Numbered from the stretch's first letter, positions 1 to 9,264 are shown. The stretch: DNA of 43,412 nucleotides from Bacillus sp. AFS059628 (GCF_002571225.1 NZ_NVEC01000058.1:1-43412), one strand, 5' to 3'. Notes: generated by a model from the sequence alone, not told the origin. Numbers and translations: made by a program.

Positions 1-1
1 A

Positions 2-958
2 AAGATCAAGAAGCGAAAGAAATATGAGTGGTTAAAAGACATCAATGCACAAGTTCCTAAACAGGCTTCAAAAGATTTTGATACGGCGAGAAAACATTCG
101 TTCAAAAAGTACAAAAATGGTTATCACACTTCTTATAAATCCAAAAAAGATGTAATCCAAGGATTTTATGCCAATTATGAAAGGCTGATTATAGGAAAGA
201 AAGTAGTTCATATTCAGTCCATTGGAGAAGTGAAAACAAGCCAACAACTACCAAGAAATAAAAAACCATCCAATCCAAGAGTTACATTTGACGGTCGTCA
301 CTGGTGGATTAGTGTAGGGTTCCAAGAAGATTTTGAATCCCAAGAACTAACCAATGAGTCGATTGGTGTGGATGTTGGTTTAAAAGAGCTGTTTGTAACT
401 TCTAATGGTATGAAAGAACGAAATATAAACAAAGATGCCAAGGTTAAAAAACTTTTGAAAAGGAAAAAGTCGGCACAAAGAGATATGTCTAGGAGATTTA
501 AAAAAGGTGTGAAAATTCAATCTGCTGGATATGAAAAAGCGAAAGTTGAGCACCTGCGGTTATCTAGGAAAATTACGAATATCCGAAATAACCATATCCA
601 TCAAGCGACAGCTAAATTGGTGAAAACCAAACCAATGAGAATTGTTGTGGAAGACGTATCTATCTCAAACCTGTTAAAAAATAAAAAACTATCGAAAGCA
701 TTTTCATTTCAAAAATTAAACTTCTTCTTTCAATGTTTATCATACAAATGCGAGAAGCATGGCATTGCGTATGTAAAAGCTGATAAATGGTTCGCTTCCA
801 GCAAGATTTGCTCATGTTGCGGCGTAAAATACGACCATTCAGTTCAACCAGAAGGGCAGTGGAGTTTAAAAATACGTGAGTGGTGTTGTGCTTCATGCAA
901 TAGCCACCACGATAGGGATGTAAATGCTGCGATAAATTTATCAAGATGGGTAAAATAA
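2..958 (+). CDS. tnpB: TnpB-type RNA-guided nuclease of an IS605/IS1341 element (5' end outside window)
   Basis: The reading frame is open from the left edge, so the start codon lies outside the window and about 318 residues are visible. The three RuvC-like active-site segments are present: SIGVDVGLKELF (first Asp), RIVVEDVSISNL (Glu) and HDRDVNAAINL (last Asp). Between the last two lies a four-cysteine zinc finger, CSCC then CCASC. TnpB proteins are programmable DNA nucleases guided by an RNA made from the right end of the same element. The visible catalytic residues are intact, so the protein may be active. No tnpA is visible; it could lie to the left or be absent. The next gene, glpP, is chromosomal core, so the element is inserted just upstream of the glycerol regulon. 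Confidence 0.9.
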   Translation, partial: KIKKRKKYEWLKDINAQVPKQASKDFDTARKHSFKKYKNGYHTSYKSKKDVIQGFYANYERLIIGKKVVHIQSIGEVKTSQQLPRNKKPSNPRVTFDGRHWWISVGFQEDFESQELTNESIGVDVGLKELFVTSNGMKERNINKDAKVKKLLKRKKSAQRDMSRRFKKGVKIQSAGYEKAKVEHLRLSRKITNIRNNHIHQATAKLVKTKPMRIVVEDVSISNLLKNKKLSKAFSFQKLNFFFQCLSYKCEKHGIAYVKADKWFASSKICSCCGVKYDHSVQPEGQWSLKIREWCCASCNSHHDRDVNAAINLSRWVK

Positions 959-1060
959 ATGCTTGATAATAGGAGGTAACGATACTGCCTCGTGTGGAGT
1001 GTTATACCCCTCGTCCCTTCGGGGTTGCGAGAACACGATGAAGCACTAACTTGTGTAAAT
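860..1060 (+). ncRNA. Putative reRNA/omega RNA and right end of the tnpB element
   Basis: In TnpB systems the guide-scaffold RNA comes from the 3' end of tnpB and the right end of the element. Just after the stop codon the DNA can fold strongly: TCGTGT (990-995) pairs with ACACGA (1033-1038), enclosing ACCCC (1006-1010) paired with GGGGT (1021-1025). The exact right boundary, and so the start of the guide, cannot be set without an empty-site comparison. The given limits are approximate. Confidence 0.55.
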
Positions 1061-1111
1061 TTGATTGAATTGTATAGATTTAGTTAAGTTTATCGTATCG
1101 GGACATTTAGA

Positions 1112-1672
1112 ATGGAATTTCATGAACAAAAGATTTTGCCAGCAGTGAGGCAAATTAAAGATTTGGAAAAGTTATTACATAGTTCGTATGAGTATATTGT
1201 TATTTTAGATATTCATGTCGGTCAATTGAAGAGTGTCGTGTCACTTGCGAAGCAATATTGTAAAAAGGTATTTTTACATGTTGATTTGATCCATGGATTA
1301 CAAAGTGACGGGCATGCGACGGAGTATTTATGCCAAGAGTTTAGACCGTACGGGTTACTTTCGACAAAGGCGAGCGTCATTATGAAGGCGAAGCAAAAGG
1401 GCGTTGTGGCAATTCAACGTATCTTTTTAATCGATTCTAGTGCAATGGAGAAGAGTTGCAATCTGTTAGAAAAGACGAAGCCGGATTATATTGAGGTGCT
1501 TCCAGGGGCCATGACGGACATTATCGCTGAAGTGAAAGAGCGCACTGGTGTACCGATTTTGGCGGGTGGTTTCATCCGTACAGTTGATGATGTGGAGAAG
1601 GCGTTACATGCTGGTGCGACAGCAATTACGACATCAAAACGCGAACTATGGAAACATTACCAAAAAAAGTGA
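1112..1672 (+). CDS. glpP: Glycerol uptake operon antiterminator GlpP
   Basis: The 186-residue protein has the length and sequence of GlpP, a TIM-barrel-like RNA-binding regulator. Recognisable stretches include VILDIHVGQLK, VFLHVDLIHGLQSD and the C-terminal GVPILAGGFIRT. In Bacillus, GlpP with glycerol-3-phosphate binds the leader mRNAs of glpFK and glpD and prevents early termination. Both predicted targets lie downstream (1726-1826 and 4246-4333). The start is ATG, preceded by a modest ribosome site (GGGA, about 1099-1102). The tnpB element ends close upstream, so the natural promoter of glpP may be altered or replaced by readthrough from tnpB. Confidence 0.93.
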   Translation: MEFHEQKILPAVRQIKDLEKLLHSSYEYIVILDIHVGQLKSVVSLAKQYCKKVFLHVDLIHGLQSDGHATEYLCQEFRPYGLLSTKASVIMKAKQKGVVAIQRIFLIDSSAMEKSCNLLEKTKPDYIEVLPGAMTDIIAEVKERTGVPILAGGFIRTVDDVEKALHAGATAITTSKRELWKHYQKK

Positions 1673-1692
1673 CGAAAATGTGAATATTTACG

Positions 1693-1721
1693 TTGACACC
1701 GCTTTCATTTACGGTTAACAT
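1693..1721 (+). promoter_or_regulatory. glpFK sigma-A promoter overlapped by a cre site
   Basis: TTGACA (1693-1698), a 17-base spacer and TAACAT (1716-1721) form a good vegetative promoter. TGACACCGCTTTCA (1694-1707) matches the CcpA cre consensus TGWAANCGNTNWCA at 13 of 14 positions and covers the -35 box, as expected for direct catabolite repression of glycerol uptake. Confidence 0.8.
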
Positions 1722-1725
1722 TATA

Positions 1726-1826
1726 GACAAGTTAATAAACGTGACGGAGAAAAGTAGAGATCCACATTTCATTGTTTCTATATCATTTTATATAGAAGCG
1801 TGCAAAGCTGTGGGTCTTTTTCTTTT
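1726..1826 (+). terminator. GlpP-controlled leader terminator of glpFK
   Basis: The leader starts with GACAAGTTAATAA (1726-1738), which recurs exactly in the glpD leader. AGATCCACA (1758-1766) pairs with TGTGGGTCT (1809-1817), enclosing a second hairpin TTCTATAT/ATATAGAA (1776-1783 and 1790-1797). A T-rich run follows. This is an intrinsic terminator before glpF, bypassed when GlpP binds the RNA. Confidence 0.85.
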
Positions 1827-1865
1827 GAAAAAACGAATGGCCATTCATTTTACCTCTATCACATT

Positions 1866-1879
1866 TGAAAGCGTTTAAA
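1866..1879 (+). promoter_or_regulatory. Second cre-like site before glpF
   Basis: TGAAAGCGTTTAAA matches the cre consensus at 13 of 14 positions and lies between the leader terminator and the glpF ribosome site. CcpA bound here could act as a roadblock to transcripts that escape the terminator. The match is seen in the sequence; the role is inferred. Confidence 0.5.
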
Positions 1880-1898
1880 TTGATTGTGGAGGGATACT

Positions 1899-2720
1899 AT
1901 GTCAGCATTTTTAGGAGAGTTAATAGGGACTGCGTTGTTAATCGTACTTGGTGGCGGCGTGTGTGCTGGTGTAAGTTTAAAGAAGTCGTTTGCGAAAGAT
2001 TCTGGTTGGATTGTAATTACAATGGGCTGGGGCTTAGCGGTAGCGGTTGCAGCGTACGCGGTTGGATCAATTAGTGGGGCACATTTGAATCCAGCTTTAA
2101 CGATAGGACTAGCGTTTAAGGGAGCGTTCCCATGGAGTGACGTACCTGGTTATATCGCAGCACAAATGATTGGGGCAATTATCGGGGCAGTTATCGTATA
2201 TTTACATTACTTACCACACTGGAAAGAAACAGAAGATCCAGGAACAAAGTTAGGCGTATTTGCAACAGGTCCAGCAATTCCGAACACATTTGCAAACCTT
2301 TTAAGTGAAATGATTGGAACATTCGTTTTAGTATTTGGTATATTAGCAATTGGAGCAAATAAATTTGCAGATGGTTTAAATCCATTTATCGTAGGTTTCT
2401 TAATTGTAAGTATTGGTTTATCATTAGGTGGAACAACAGGATACGCGATTAATCCGGCTCGTGATTTAGGTCCGCGTATCGCACACTTCTTCCTTCCGAT
2501 TGCAGGAAAAGGCGGCTCAAACTGGAAGTATGCATGGATTCCAGTAGTTGGTCCAATTTTAGGTGGATCACTTGCAGGATTATTCCATCAAGTTGTATTT
2601 GAAGGAAAACAAAATGTAGCACTTATTTATGTAATTATTGCAACTGTGATTGTACTAGCAATCTCTTATATGACAAGTAAAAAAAGTGAAAACAACACAA
2701 ATAGTAGAAAAGTAGCATAG
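1899..2720 (+). CDS. glpF: Glycerol uptake facilitator (aquaglyceroporin)
   Basis: This is a 273-residue membrane channel of the MIP family. Both half-helix signatures are present: NPA at residues 64-66 (SGAHLNPALT) and NPARD at 185-189 (GYAINPARDLGPR). The Asp after the second NPAR is typical of glycerol channels as opposed to strict water channels. GlpF lets glycerol diffuse into the cell, where GlpK traps it. ATG at 1899 is chosen because GGAGGG (1888-1893) sits at the right distance; an in-frame start 15 bases upstream overlaps this ribosome site. glpK follows after 12 bases in the same operon. Confidence 0.95.
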   Translation: MSAFLGELIGTALLIVLGGGVCAGVSLKKSFAKDSGWIVITMGWGLAVAVAAYAVGSISGAHLNPALTIGLAFKGAFPWSDVPGYIAAQMIGAIIGAVIVYLHYLPHWKETEDPGTKLGVFATGPAIPNTFANLLSEMIGTFVLVFGILAIGANKFADGLNPFIVGFLIVSIGLSLGGTTGYAINPARDLGPRIAHFFLPIAGKGGSNWKYAWIPVVGPILGGSLAGLFHQVVFEGKQNVALIYVIIATVIVLAISYMTSKKSENNTNSRKVA

Positions 2721-4242
<1,522 letters not shown>

Positions 4243-4245
4243 GGT

Positions 4246-4333
4246 GACAAGTTAATAATTCGGTAGGAGATTTGGAGAGACCACAACACGCTATAGAGGC
4301 GAAATCTATAGCGGAGTTTGTGGTCTCTTTTTT
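4246..4333 (+). terminator. GlpP-controlled leader terminator of glpD
   Basis: GACAAGTTAATAA (4246-4258) is identical to the start of the glpFK leader. AGAGACCACAA (4276-4286) pairs with TTGTGGTCTCT (4318-4328), enclosing CGCTATAGA/TCTATAGCG (4289-4297 and 4305-4313). A T-run ends at 4333. The architecture is the same as before glpF, with different stem sequences, so the fold is kept rather than the bases. Confidence 0.88.
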
Positions 4334-4356
4334 CGTTATCAAAGGGAGGAATTACC

Positions 4357-6039
4357 ATGAAATTTTCAAGTAAACAACGTAAAGACGTATTAAACGGAGT
4401 AAATAAACAAGAATTAGATGTGATCGTAATTGGTGGAGGTATTACTGGTTCTGGTATTGCATTAGATGGAGCAACACGCGGGTTATCAACAATTGTGTTT
4501 GAAATGCAGGACTTTGCAGCAGGTACATCAAGTCGTTCAACGAAGCTTGTACACGGTGGTCTACGTTATTTAAAACAACTTGAAGTGAAAATGGTAGCAG
4601 AAGTAGGTAAAGAGCGTGCGATCGTATATGAGAACGGTCCCCATGTAACAACACCAGAGTGGATGTTACTTCCATTCCATACAGGCGGTACGTTCGGATC
4701 ATTCAGTACATCAATTGGTCTTCGTGTATACGACTTCTTAGCAGGTGTAAAACGAAGCGAGCGCAGAAAAATGTTTAACCGTGAAGAAACGCTGAAGAAA
4801 GAGCCTCTTGTAAAACAAGAAGGATTAAAAGGTGGCGGTTACTACGTAGAATATCGTACAGACGATGCGCGTCTTACAATTGAAGTAATGAAAGAAGCAA
4901 TTGAACGCGGTGCAAAAGCTGTTAACTACGCAAAAGTAGACGGTTTCTTATATAAAGATGGAAAAGTATGTGGTGTACGTGTAATCGATTTACTAGACGG
5001 TGAAGTATATGAAGTTTACGGTAAGAAAATTGTAAACGCAGCTGGTCCTTGGGTAGATACGCTTCGTGAAAAAGATAACTCGAAAAAAGGAAAAGTACTT
5101 CAGTTATCAAAAGGTGTTCACTTAGTAATTGACCAAAAACGTTTCCCATTAGGCCAAGCGATTTACTTCGATACACCAGATAAACGTATGGTGTTCGCGA
5201 TTCCTCGCGGCGGAAAAACTTATGTAGGTACAACAGATACGTTCTACGATAAAGACGCAGCTGTACCACAAATGACAACAGAAGATCGCACATACATCAT
5301 TAATGCGATTAACTACATGTTCCCAAGCGTAAAAATTACGGAAAAAGACATCGAGTCAAGCTGGGCTGGTGTTCGTCCGTTAATTTACGAAGAAGGTAAG
5401 AGTGCATCTGAAATTTCTCGTAAAGACGAAATTTGGACTTCTGAATCTGGTTTAATTACAATCGCAGGTGGTAAATTAACAGGATACCGCAAAATGGCTG
5501 AAATGGTAGTAGACTACGTAACGAATTTACTACAAAAAGAAGGTCATAGTGCATATCCGAAGAGCACAACGAAACATATGCCAATCTCTGGTGGACATGT
5601 AGATGGCTCTAAAGGATTACCAGCATTTATTGCGAAAAAAGCAGGCGAAGGTACAAAATACGGTTTAACGACAGCACAAGCAGAAGAATTCGCGAAATTC
5701 TACGGCTCTAACGTTGACATACTATTCGACTTAGCGAAAAAACATAAAGATGAAGCGAAAGAATACAACATGCCGTTAGACGTTCTAATCCCACTTGTAT
5801 ACGCAATGGATTACGAAATGACAGCAAAACCAGTTGACTTCTTCGTACGTCGCAGAGGTGCTGTATTCTTCAACATCCACTGGGTATACGAGTGGAAAGA
5901 AGCAGTAATCAACTACATGGCTGCGAAACTAGGCTGGAGCAAAGAAGAGCAAATGAAATACACAGCAGAACTAGAAAAAGCATTAACAGACGCTGTCGTT
6001 CCTGTAGACCAACAAGAACAAGCAGCTGCATTAGCGTAA
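4357..6039 (+). CDS. glpD: Aerobic glycerol-3-phosphate dehydrogenase
   Basis: The 560-residue flavoprotein oxidises glycerol-3-phosphate to dihydroxyacetone phosphate at the membrane and passes electrons to menaquinone. The FAD-binding fold is seen at residues 22-40 (VIVIGGGITGSGIALDGA), followed by TSSRSTKLVHGGLRYL. The C-terminal part contains VDFFVRRRGAVFF and a helical tail. ATG at 4357 is preceded by AAGGGAGGA; an in-frame start 39 bases upstream would lie in the leader terminator and is unlikely. The gene has its own promoter and GlpP leader. A fragment of its 3' end is repeated at 6618-6680. Confidence 0.95.
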   Translation: MKFSSKQRKDVLNGVNKQELDVIVIGGGITGSGIALDGATRGLSTIVFEMQDFAAGTSSRSTKLVHGGLRYLKQLEVKMVAEVGKERAIVYENGPHVTTPEWMLLPFHTGGTFGSFSTSIGLRVYDFLAGVKRSERRKMFNREETLKKEPLVKQEGLKGGGYYVEYRTDDARLTIEVMKEAIERGAKAVNYAKVDGFLYKDGKVCGVRVIDLLDGEVYEVYGKKIVNAAGPWVDTLREKDNSKKGKVLQLSKGVHLVIDQKRFPLGQAIYFDTPDKRMVFAIPRGGKTYVGTTDTFYDKDAAVPQMTTEDRTYIINAINYMFPSVKITEKDIESSWAGVRPLIYEEGKSASEISRKDEIWTSESGLITIAGGKLTGYRKMAEMVVDYVTNLLQKEGHSAYPKSTTKHMPISGGHVDGSKGLPAFIAKKAGEGTKYGLTTAQAEEFAKFYGSNVDILFDLAKKHKDEAKEYNMPLDVLIPLVYAMDYEMTAKPVDFFVRRRGAVFFNIHWVYEWKEAVINYMAAKLGWSKEEQMKYTAELEKALTDAVVPVDQQEQAAALA

Positions 6040-6048
6040 AATAGAGAA

Positions 6049-6080
6049 ACACCTGAAGAGAACTTCTTCAGGTGTTTTTT
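6049..6080 (+). terminator. Terminator of glpD
   Basis: ACACCTGAAGA (6049-6059) pairs with TCTTCAGGTGT (6066-6075 region) and is followed by six T. It is the end of the glycerol regulon. Confidence 0.9.
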
Positions 6081-6083
6081 ATC

Positions 6084-6114
6084 TTGACTAAAAATAAATA
6101 AAATGTGTTACAAT
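6084..6114 (+). promoter_or_regulatory. Possible sigma-A promoter after glpD
   Basis: TTGACT (6084-6089) and TACAAT (6109-6114) are good boxes but the 19-base spacer is long. No + strand gene follows; a short transcript running into the hairpin at 6158-6179 is possible. Weak call. Confidence 0.3.
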
Positions 6115-6157
6115 GATGGTAGAGTATATAGTATGAATTTTGCATAAAATAAAGAAG

Positions 6158-6179
6158 ACAGAAGCCTGAGAAACTTCTG
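6158..6179 (-). terminator. Probable terminator of the small gene at 6238-6402
   Basis: CAGAAG (6159-6164) pairs with CTTCTG (6174-6179). Read on the minus strand the hairpin is followed by the T-rich CTTCTTTATTTT. The stem is short. Confidence 0.45.
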
Positions 6180-6237
6180 CCTTTGTAACCTAACTTGCTA
6201 TTGTGGTGGTAGTAGGTGCGGTTATAAGACAATTACA

Positions 6238-6402
6238 TTAACGTTTTAGCCGAGAACCGCCCTTACCTTTTCCACGAAGCAGGGTGGTTCTCGCTTTTTT
6301 GTATACAGAAATTAGCCACGGACCGACGTATCTTCTACCGATGACAACGCCAGCTCCGGTTAGGATACCGTACATTAATTTCATTACAAACATCGCGATC
6401 AT
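6238..6402 (-). CDS. Small membrane-associated protein of unknown function
   Basis: This 54-residue protein is not one I recognise. The N-terminal half (MIAMFVMKLMYGILTGAGVV) can form one membrane helix. The C-terminal half is strongly basic (KKARTTLLRGKGKGGSRLKR) and would sit in the cytoplasm. The start is ATG at 6402-6400 because GGGGGAGGTGAT lies directly upstream at ideal spacing; a longer frame starting 45 bases earlier lacks a ribosome site. It stands alone and convergent to glpD. The strong ribosome site supports a real gene. Confidence 0.7.
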   Translation of the reverse strand: MIAMFVMKLMYGILTGAGVVIGRRYVGPWLISVYKKARTTLLRGKGKGGSRLKR

Positions 6403-6617
6403 ATTATCACCTCCCCCTTTTTTCAAAATGGAAGAGATGATTACCACACCTACTAGTTATAGCTTATTACGTTACAGTTTAATTGTATTATGTTTTAAAA
6501 TAGGGAACAAGACATATGGATGAAAAGCCCTAGTTTTAAATGGTTGGTTTTTCATATACAACTTTATTTCTTGTTAAATAAACATAACTAAAAAATAAGG
6601 ATACTGATAACAACATT

Positions 6618-6746
6618 CAAATGAAATACACGGCAGAACTAGAAAAAGCAATAGATCAACAAGAACAAACAGCTGCGTTATGTATAGAACTTCAAATACT
6701 ACACTTGTATGAAGAATGTATTGGTTTCGATATTATCGAGCTATGA
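6618..6746 (+). pseudogene. Decayed duplicate of the glpD 3' end
   Basis: 6618-6680 aligns with glpD 5950-6033: it encodes MKYTAELEKA then IDQQEQTAAL, against MKYTAELEKA and VDQQEQAAAL in GlpD. Seven codons (LTDAVVP, 5983-6003) are missing, in frame. Sequence upstream of 6618 does not match glpD. The frame stays open to a TGA at 6744-6746, giving a 41-codon ORF with no good ribosome site. It is best read as a relic of a second glpD or of a local duplication. Confidence 0.75.
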
Positions 6747-6876
6747 AATGTTAAATTCTGTAAGTGAGTGTTAGAAAGAAGGAGGACTCGACTAAATGGG
6801 TTCTTTTTTTCATTTAGCGATGAGGGGAATCTTGACGATAGAAAATTAACGTAAAACCCTTATCACAAACTTAAAA

Positions 6877-6902
6877 AGCGCCTTGGGAGAGAGGCGCTCT
6901 TT
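6877..6902. terminator. Hairpin AGCGCCT/AGGCGCT, bidirectional
   Basis: AGCGCCT (6877-6883) and AGGCGCT (6892-6898) form a 7-base stem. The + side has CTTT after it, the minus side TTTTTAAG. No adjacent gene clearly needs it, so it may end a lost transcription unit. Confidence 0.55.
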
Positions 6903-7002
6903 AAGTGAATGTATTGTAACGATTATTCGGTTTATTATATGTAAGTAGCTGGAAAGCGTTTTATAAAAAACGTGATTGCCGTCCGTATTTTTTATACATT
7001 TA

Positions 7003-7029
7003 TAAAACTTTTCTATGCAGTGCGTCGTC
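7003..7029 (+). promoter_or_regulatory. Candidate ECF-type autoregulatory promoter
   Basis: TAAAAC (7003-7008), 17 bases, then CGTC (7026-7029) resembles the TGAAAC-N16-CGTC promoters of Bacillus ECF sigma factors. It lies directly before the ECF sigma gene, where autoregulation is usual. The start point would leave a very short leader before the AAGGAGG at 7041. Confidence 0.5.
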
Positions 7030-7054
7030 TAATATATGGGAAGGAGGAAATGAT

Positions 7055-7588
7055 GTGGATGAATTAACGATAGAAGTGTTTGAAATAGAGGATAAGGAAC
7101 TCCTTATCGATGAAATCATGAACAAGTATGGACAAGAAGTTCTGCAGCTTGTGTATTCATATGTGAATAATAAAGAGGTTGCTGAGGATGTCACGCAAGA
7201 TATATTTGTGAAATGTTATAAATCTCTTCATACATACAAAGGGAAGTCGAATGTGAAAACGTGGTTATGGAGAATTGCGATTAATCAATGTAAGGACTAT
7301 ATAAAAAGTTGGTATAACAAAAAGGTGATCGTGACAGAGGATGAATCTGCTTATATGGGGGTTCAAAATGATAGTGTCGAACAAACTGTTATGCAAAATG
7401 CGGAGGACCGTGAGCTCGCTTCTGCGGTCATGAATTTACCAATAAAATATCGAGAAGTCATTTATCTATTTTATTATGAAGAATTATCAATTAAAGAGAT
7501 TGCTATTGTAATAGACGTGAAAGAAAACACGATAAAAACGAGAATGAAAAAAGCGAAGGAGCTTTTGAAGAAAGGATTGGAGGGATAA
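7055..7588 (+). CDS. ECF-type RNA polymerase sigma factor
   Basis: The 177-residue protein has the two-domain plan of ECF sigma factors. Region 2 spans about residues 20-88 (VAEDVTQDIFVKCYKSL, then NVKTWLWRIAINQCKDY), binding core polymerase and the -10. Region 4 spans about 115-172 (LPIKYREVIYLFYYEELSIKEIA, then ENTIKTRMKKAKELLKKG), a helix-turn-helix for the -35. The start is GTG at 7055, set by AAGGAGG at 7041-7047. The stop is followed after 4 bases by the PadR-like gene and then by a SEDS protein. No classical anti-sigma gene is visible, so control may lie in the next two products. I cannot name the exact sigma. Confidence 0.9.
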   Translation: MDELTIEVFEIEDKELLIDEIMNKYGQEVLQLVYSYVNNKEVAEDVTQDIFVKCYKSLHTYKGKSNVKTWLWRIAINQCKDYIKSWYNKKVIVTEDESAYMGVQNDSVEQTVMQNAEDRELASAVMNLPIKYREVIYLFYYEELSIKEIAIVIDVKENTIKTRMKKAKELLKKGLEG

Positions 7589-7592
7589 TCAA

Positions 7593-8000
7593 ATGGAAGA
7601 TCGATTAAAAGGCCTGCGAAAATCAATGGAGAATACAACGTTTAAACATTTGAGTTTTTCTGATCAACACCGAAAGCGGGTGCGCGAAAAAATCAATATG
7701 TCAAACGAAAAGGAAGAGGATATCTCTTTAGCCATTTTACAACTTCTCAGTAATGAAAAAACAGGATACGAATTGTCACAGCTACTACGAGGAAGAGGGA
7801 TTCGGAAATTTGAAGGAAATGAAGGATTTTTATATACCGTATTACATCGTCTAGAACAGAATCGTTTTATCCAATCAAGCTGGGATCATTCTGGAGCGAA
7901 ATATTATCAACTAAATGATAAAGGAAGAAAGATGCTGCGAAAGGCAGAAAAAAATGCTACGAAAGTACAATTTATATTAAAAGGCTTAGTACAGGAGTGA
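7593..8000 (+). CDS. PadR-like winged-helix protein with an N-terminal extension
   Basis: Residues about 42-130 look like a PadR winged helix: ISLAILQLLSNEKTGYELSQLL, EGFLYTVLHRLEQNRFIQSSW and YYQLNDKGRKML. About 40 charged residues precede it (MEDRLKGLRKSMENTTFKHL and on), more than a standard short PadR needs. In similar operons PadR-type proteins sit next to membrane proteins with a permease-prefix domain, as here. Because it directly follows an ECF sigma gene, the extension could bind sigma and serve as an anti-sigma; that is inference. It starts with ATG 4 bases after the sigma stop. Confidence 0.8.
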   Translation: MEDRLKGLRKSMENTTFKHLSFSDQHRKRVREKINMSNEKEEDISLAILQLLSNEKTGYELSQLLRGRGIRKFEGNEGFLYTVLHRLEQNRFIQSSWDHSGAKYYQLNDKGRKMLRKAEKNATKVQFILKGLVQE

Positions 8001-8007
8001 GGCGAAA

Positions 8008-9264
8008 TTGAATAAAAAAGGAGAGCGTTTTGTAAGCGAAGTTACGAATTATATTAAATCAAAAGAAGCAAAGAGCTTTGTAGCAACTGAACTAGAGTTT
8101 CACTTAAAACAGGCAAAGAACACATGGATAGAAAAAGGTTTAAGTGAGGAAGTTGCTGAAAATAAAGCTGTGGAACAAATGGGAAGTCCGAGTAAACTAG
8201 GGCGGGAACTTAATAAACTTCATAAGCCAAAGGTGGATTGGTTCTTACTTATTTTATTGGTGGCTGCTATGGGGTTAGGTTTTTTGCCAATAATCGCTCT
8301 TGGGCATACGAATGATTTACTAATGAACAAAGTAATTTTTGTAATTCTCGGCATTGCAACAGCTGTTGGGATCATGCTACTTGATTATCGGAAGTTAGAG
8401 AGGCTCGGGTGGCTGTTTTATACAATTGGAATACTTATCTTGTTAGCTATAAAATGTTTTCCGACTGGTTACGTGATTGGGGAAGCAGTAATAAAAATTG
8501 GCTCCATCAAAATTGATTGTTTAATGACGATACCATTCTTCTTTCTAGCCTGGGCTTCATTTTTTAATAACAGTAGATTAAAGTTTATACATCTTTTCAT
8601 GCTGTACGTATTTTCTTTATATTTATTTTTCATTACATCAGTTCTGGTACCAATTTTTATTTATATTACGATGGTATTCGTTATGCTTTGGTGGAGTAAG
8701 CTAGGAAAGAAAACGGGATGGCTCATTACAATATTACCAATTTCACCCTTAATTATTAGGGATTTATTTTCCTGGTCGGCCGTAAAAGAATACCGGATAG
8801 CTAGAATTTTAGGGTTTTTAAACCCAGAGCATGATCTATGGTATTTACGTTTACAAGAGGCGATGTCTTCAGCAGGTTGGTTTGGTACATATGGAAATAT
8901 AAAGTCTATCCCTGCTGCCCATACTGATTTTGTATTCGCGAGTTTGACTTACTATTATGGATATGTGCTTGCACTAGTTCTTGTCTTGATTCTTTCTCTT
9001 TTTGCAGTAAGAATAATGAACATAGCTTATAAAATAAATGATGGTTATGGTAAATTGCTCCTCGTTGGCGGAGTGACTCTTTTTGTAATCCATTTTATTT
9101 GTAACGTTGGCATGATTTTAGGATTATTACCGCGTACTTCTATATCATTACCTTTTATTAGCTACGGATGGATACCAACTCTATTTCATGCATTTATAAT
9201 GGGAATTGTGCTGAGTGTATATCGACGTAAAGATATGTCGTTTAGAATGAGAAAAACACCTTGA
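8008..9264 (+). CDS. SEDS (FtsW/RodA/SpoVE-like) membrane protein with permease-prefix domain
   Basis: The 418-residue protein starts with a soluble domain of about 75 residues (FVATELEFHLKQAKN, GLSEEVAENKAVEQMGSP), typical of prefix domains fused to regulated membrane proteins. About ten membrane segments follow. SEDS signatures are seen: ILGFLNPEHDLWYLRLQEAM, then AGWFGTYG, IPAAHTDFVFA and LLPRTSISLPFISYG. SEDS proteins polymerise glycan strands of peptidoglycan. The NPEHD aspartate, at the position of the conserved SEDS acidic residue, is kept. The usual QPDLGT helix motif is not evident; the matching region reads FFITSVLVPIF. Start is TTG at 8008 behind AGGAGTGAGG. It is probably a sigma-controlled envelope function. 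Confidence 0.85.
   Translation: MNKKGERFVSEVTNYIKSKEAKSFVATELEFHLKQAKNTWIEKGLSEEVAENKAVEQMGSPSKLGRELNKLHKPKVDWFLLILLVAAMGLGFLPIIALGHTNDLLMNKVIFVILGIATAVGIMLLDYRKLERLGWLFYTIGILILLAIKCFPTGYVIGEAVIKIGSIKIDCLMTIPFFFLAWASFFNNSRLKFIHLFMLYVFSLYLFFITSVLVPIFIYITMVFVMLWWSKLGKKTGWLITILPISPLIIRDLFSWSAVKEYRIARILGFLNPEHDLWYLRLQEAMSSAGWFGTYGNIKSIPAAHTDFVFASLTYYYGYVLALVLVLILSLFAVRIMNIAYKINDGYGKLLLVGGVTLFVIHFICNVGMILGLLPRTSISLPFISYGWIPTLFHAFIMGIVLSVYRRKDMSFRMRKTP

Larger units (their letters stand above)
6403..7054. other. 650-base stretch without an intact gene
   Basis: It holds the upstream region of the small gene at 6402, a decayed copy of the glpD 3' end (6618-6746), a hairpin at 6877-6898 and the putative ECF promoter at 7003-7029. 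GGAGGA (6781-6786) before ATG at 6796 opens only a 16-codon frame, which I do not call a gene. Confidence 0.7.

Noticed and set aside
1693-1878. Short + strand frame in the glpF leader
   Set aside because: It begins at the glpF -35 box and spans the terminator hairpin; no ribosome site.
6781-6846. Mini-gene starting at 6796 behind GGAGGA
   Set aside because: Only 16 codons, no family likeness, and surrounded by decayed sequence.
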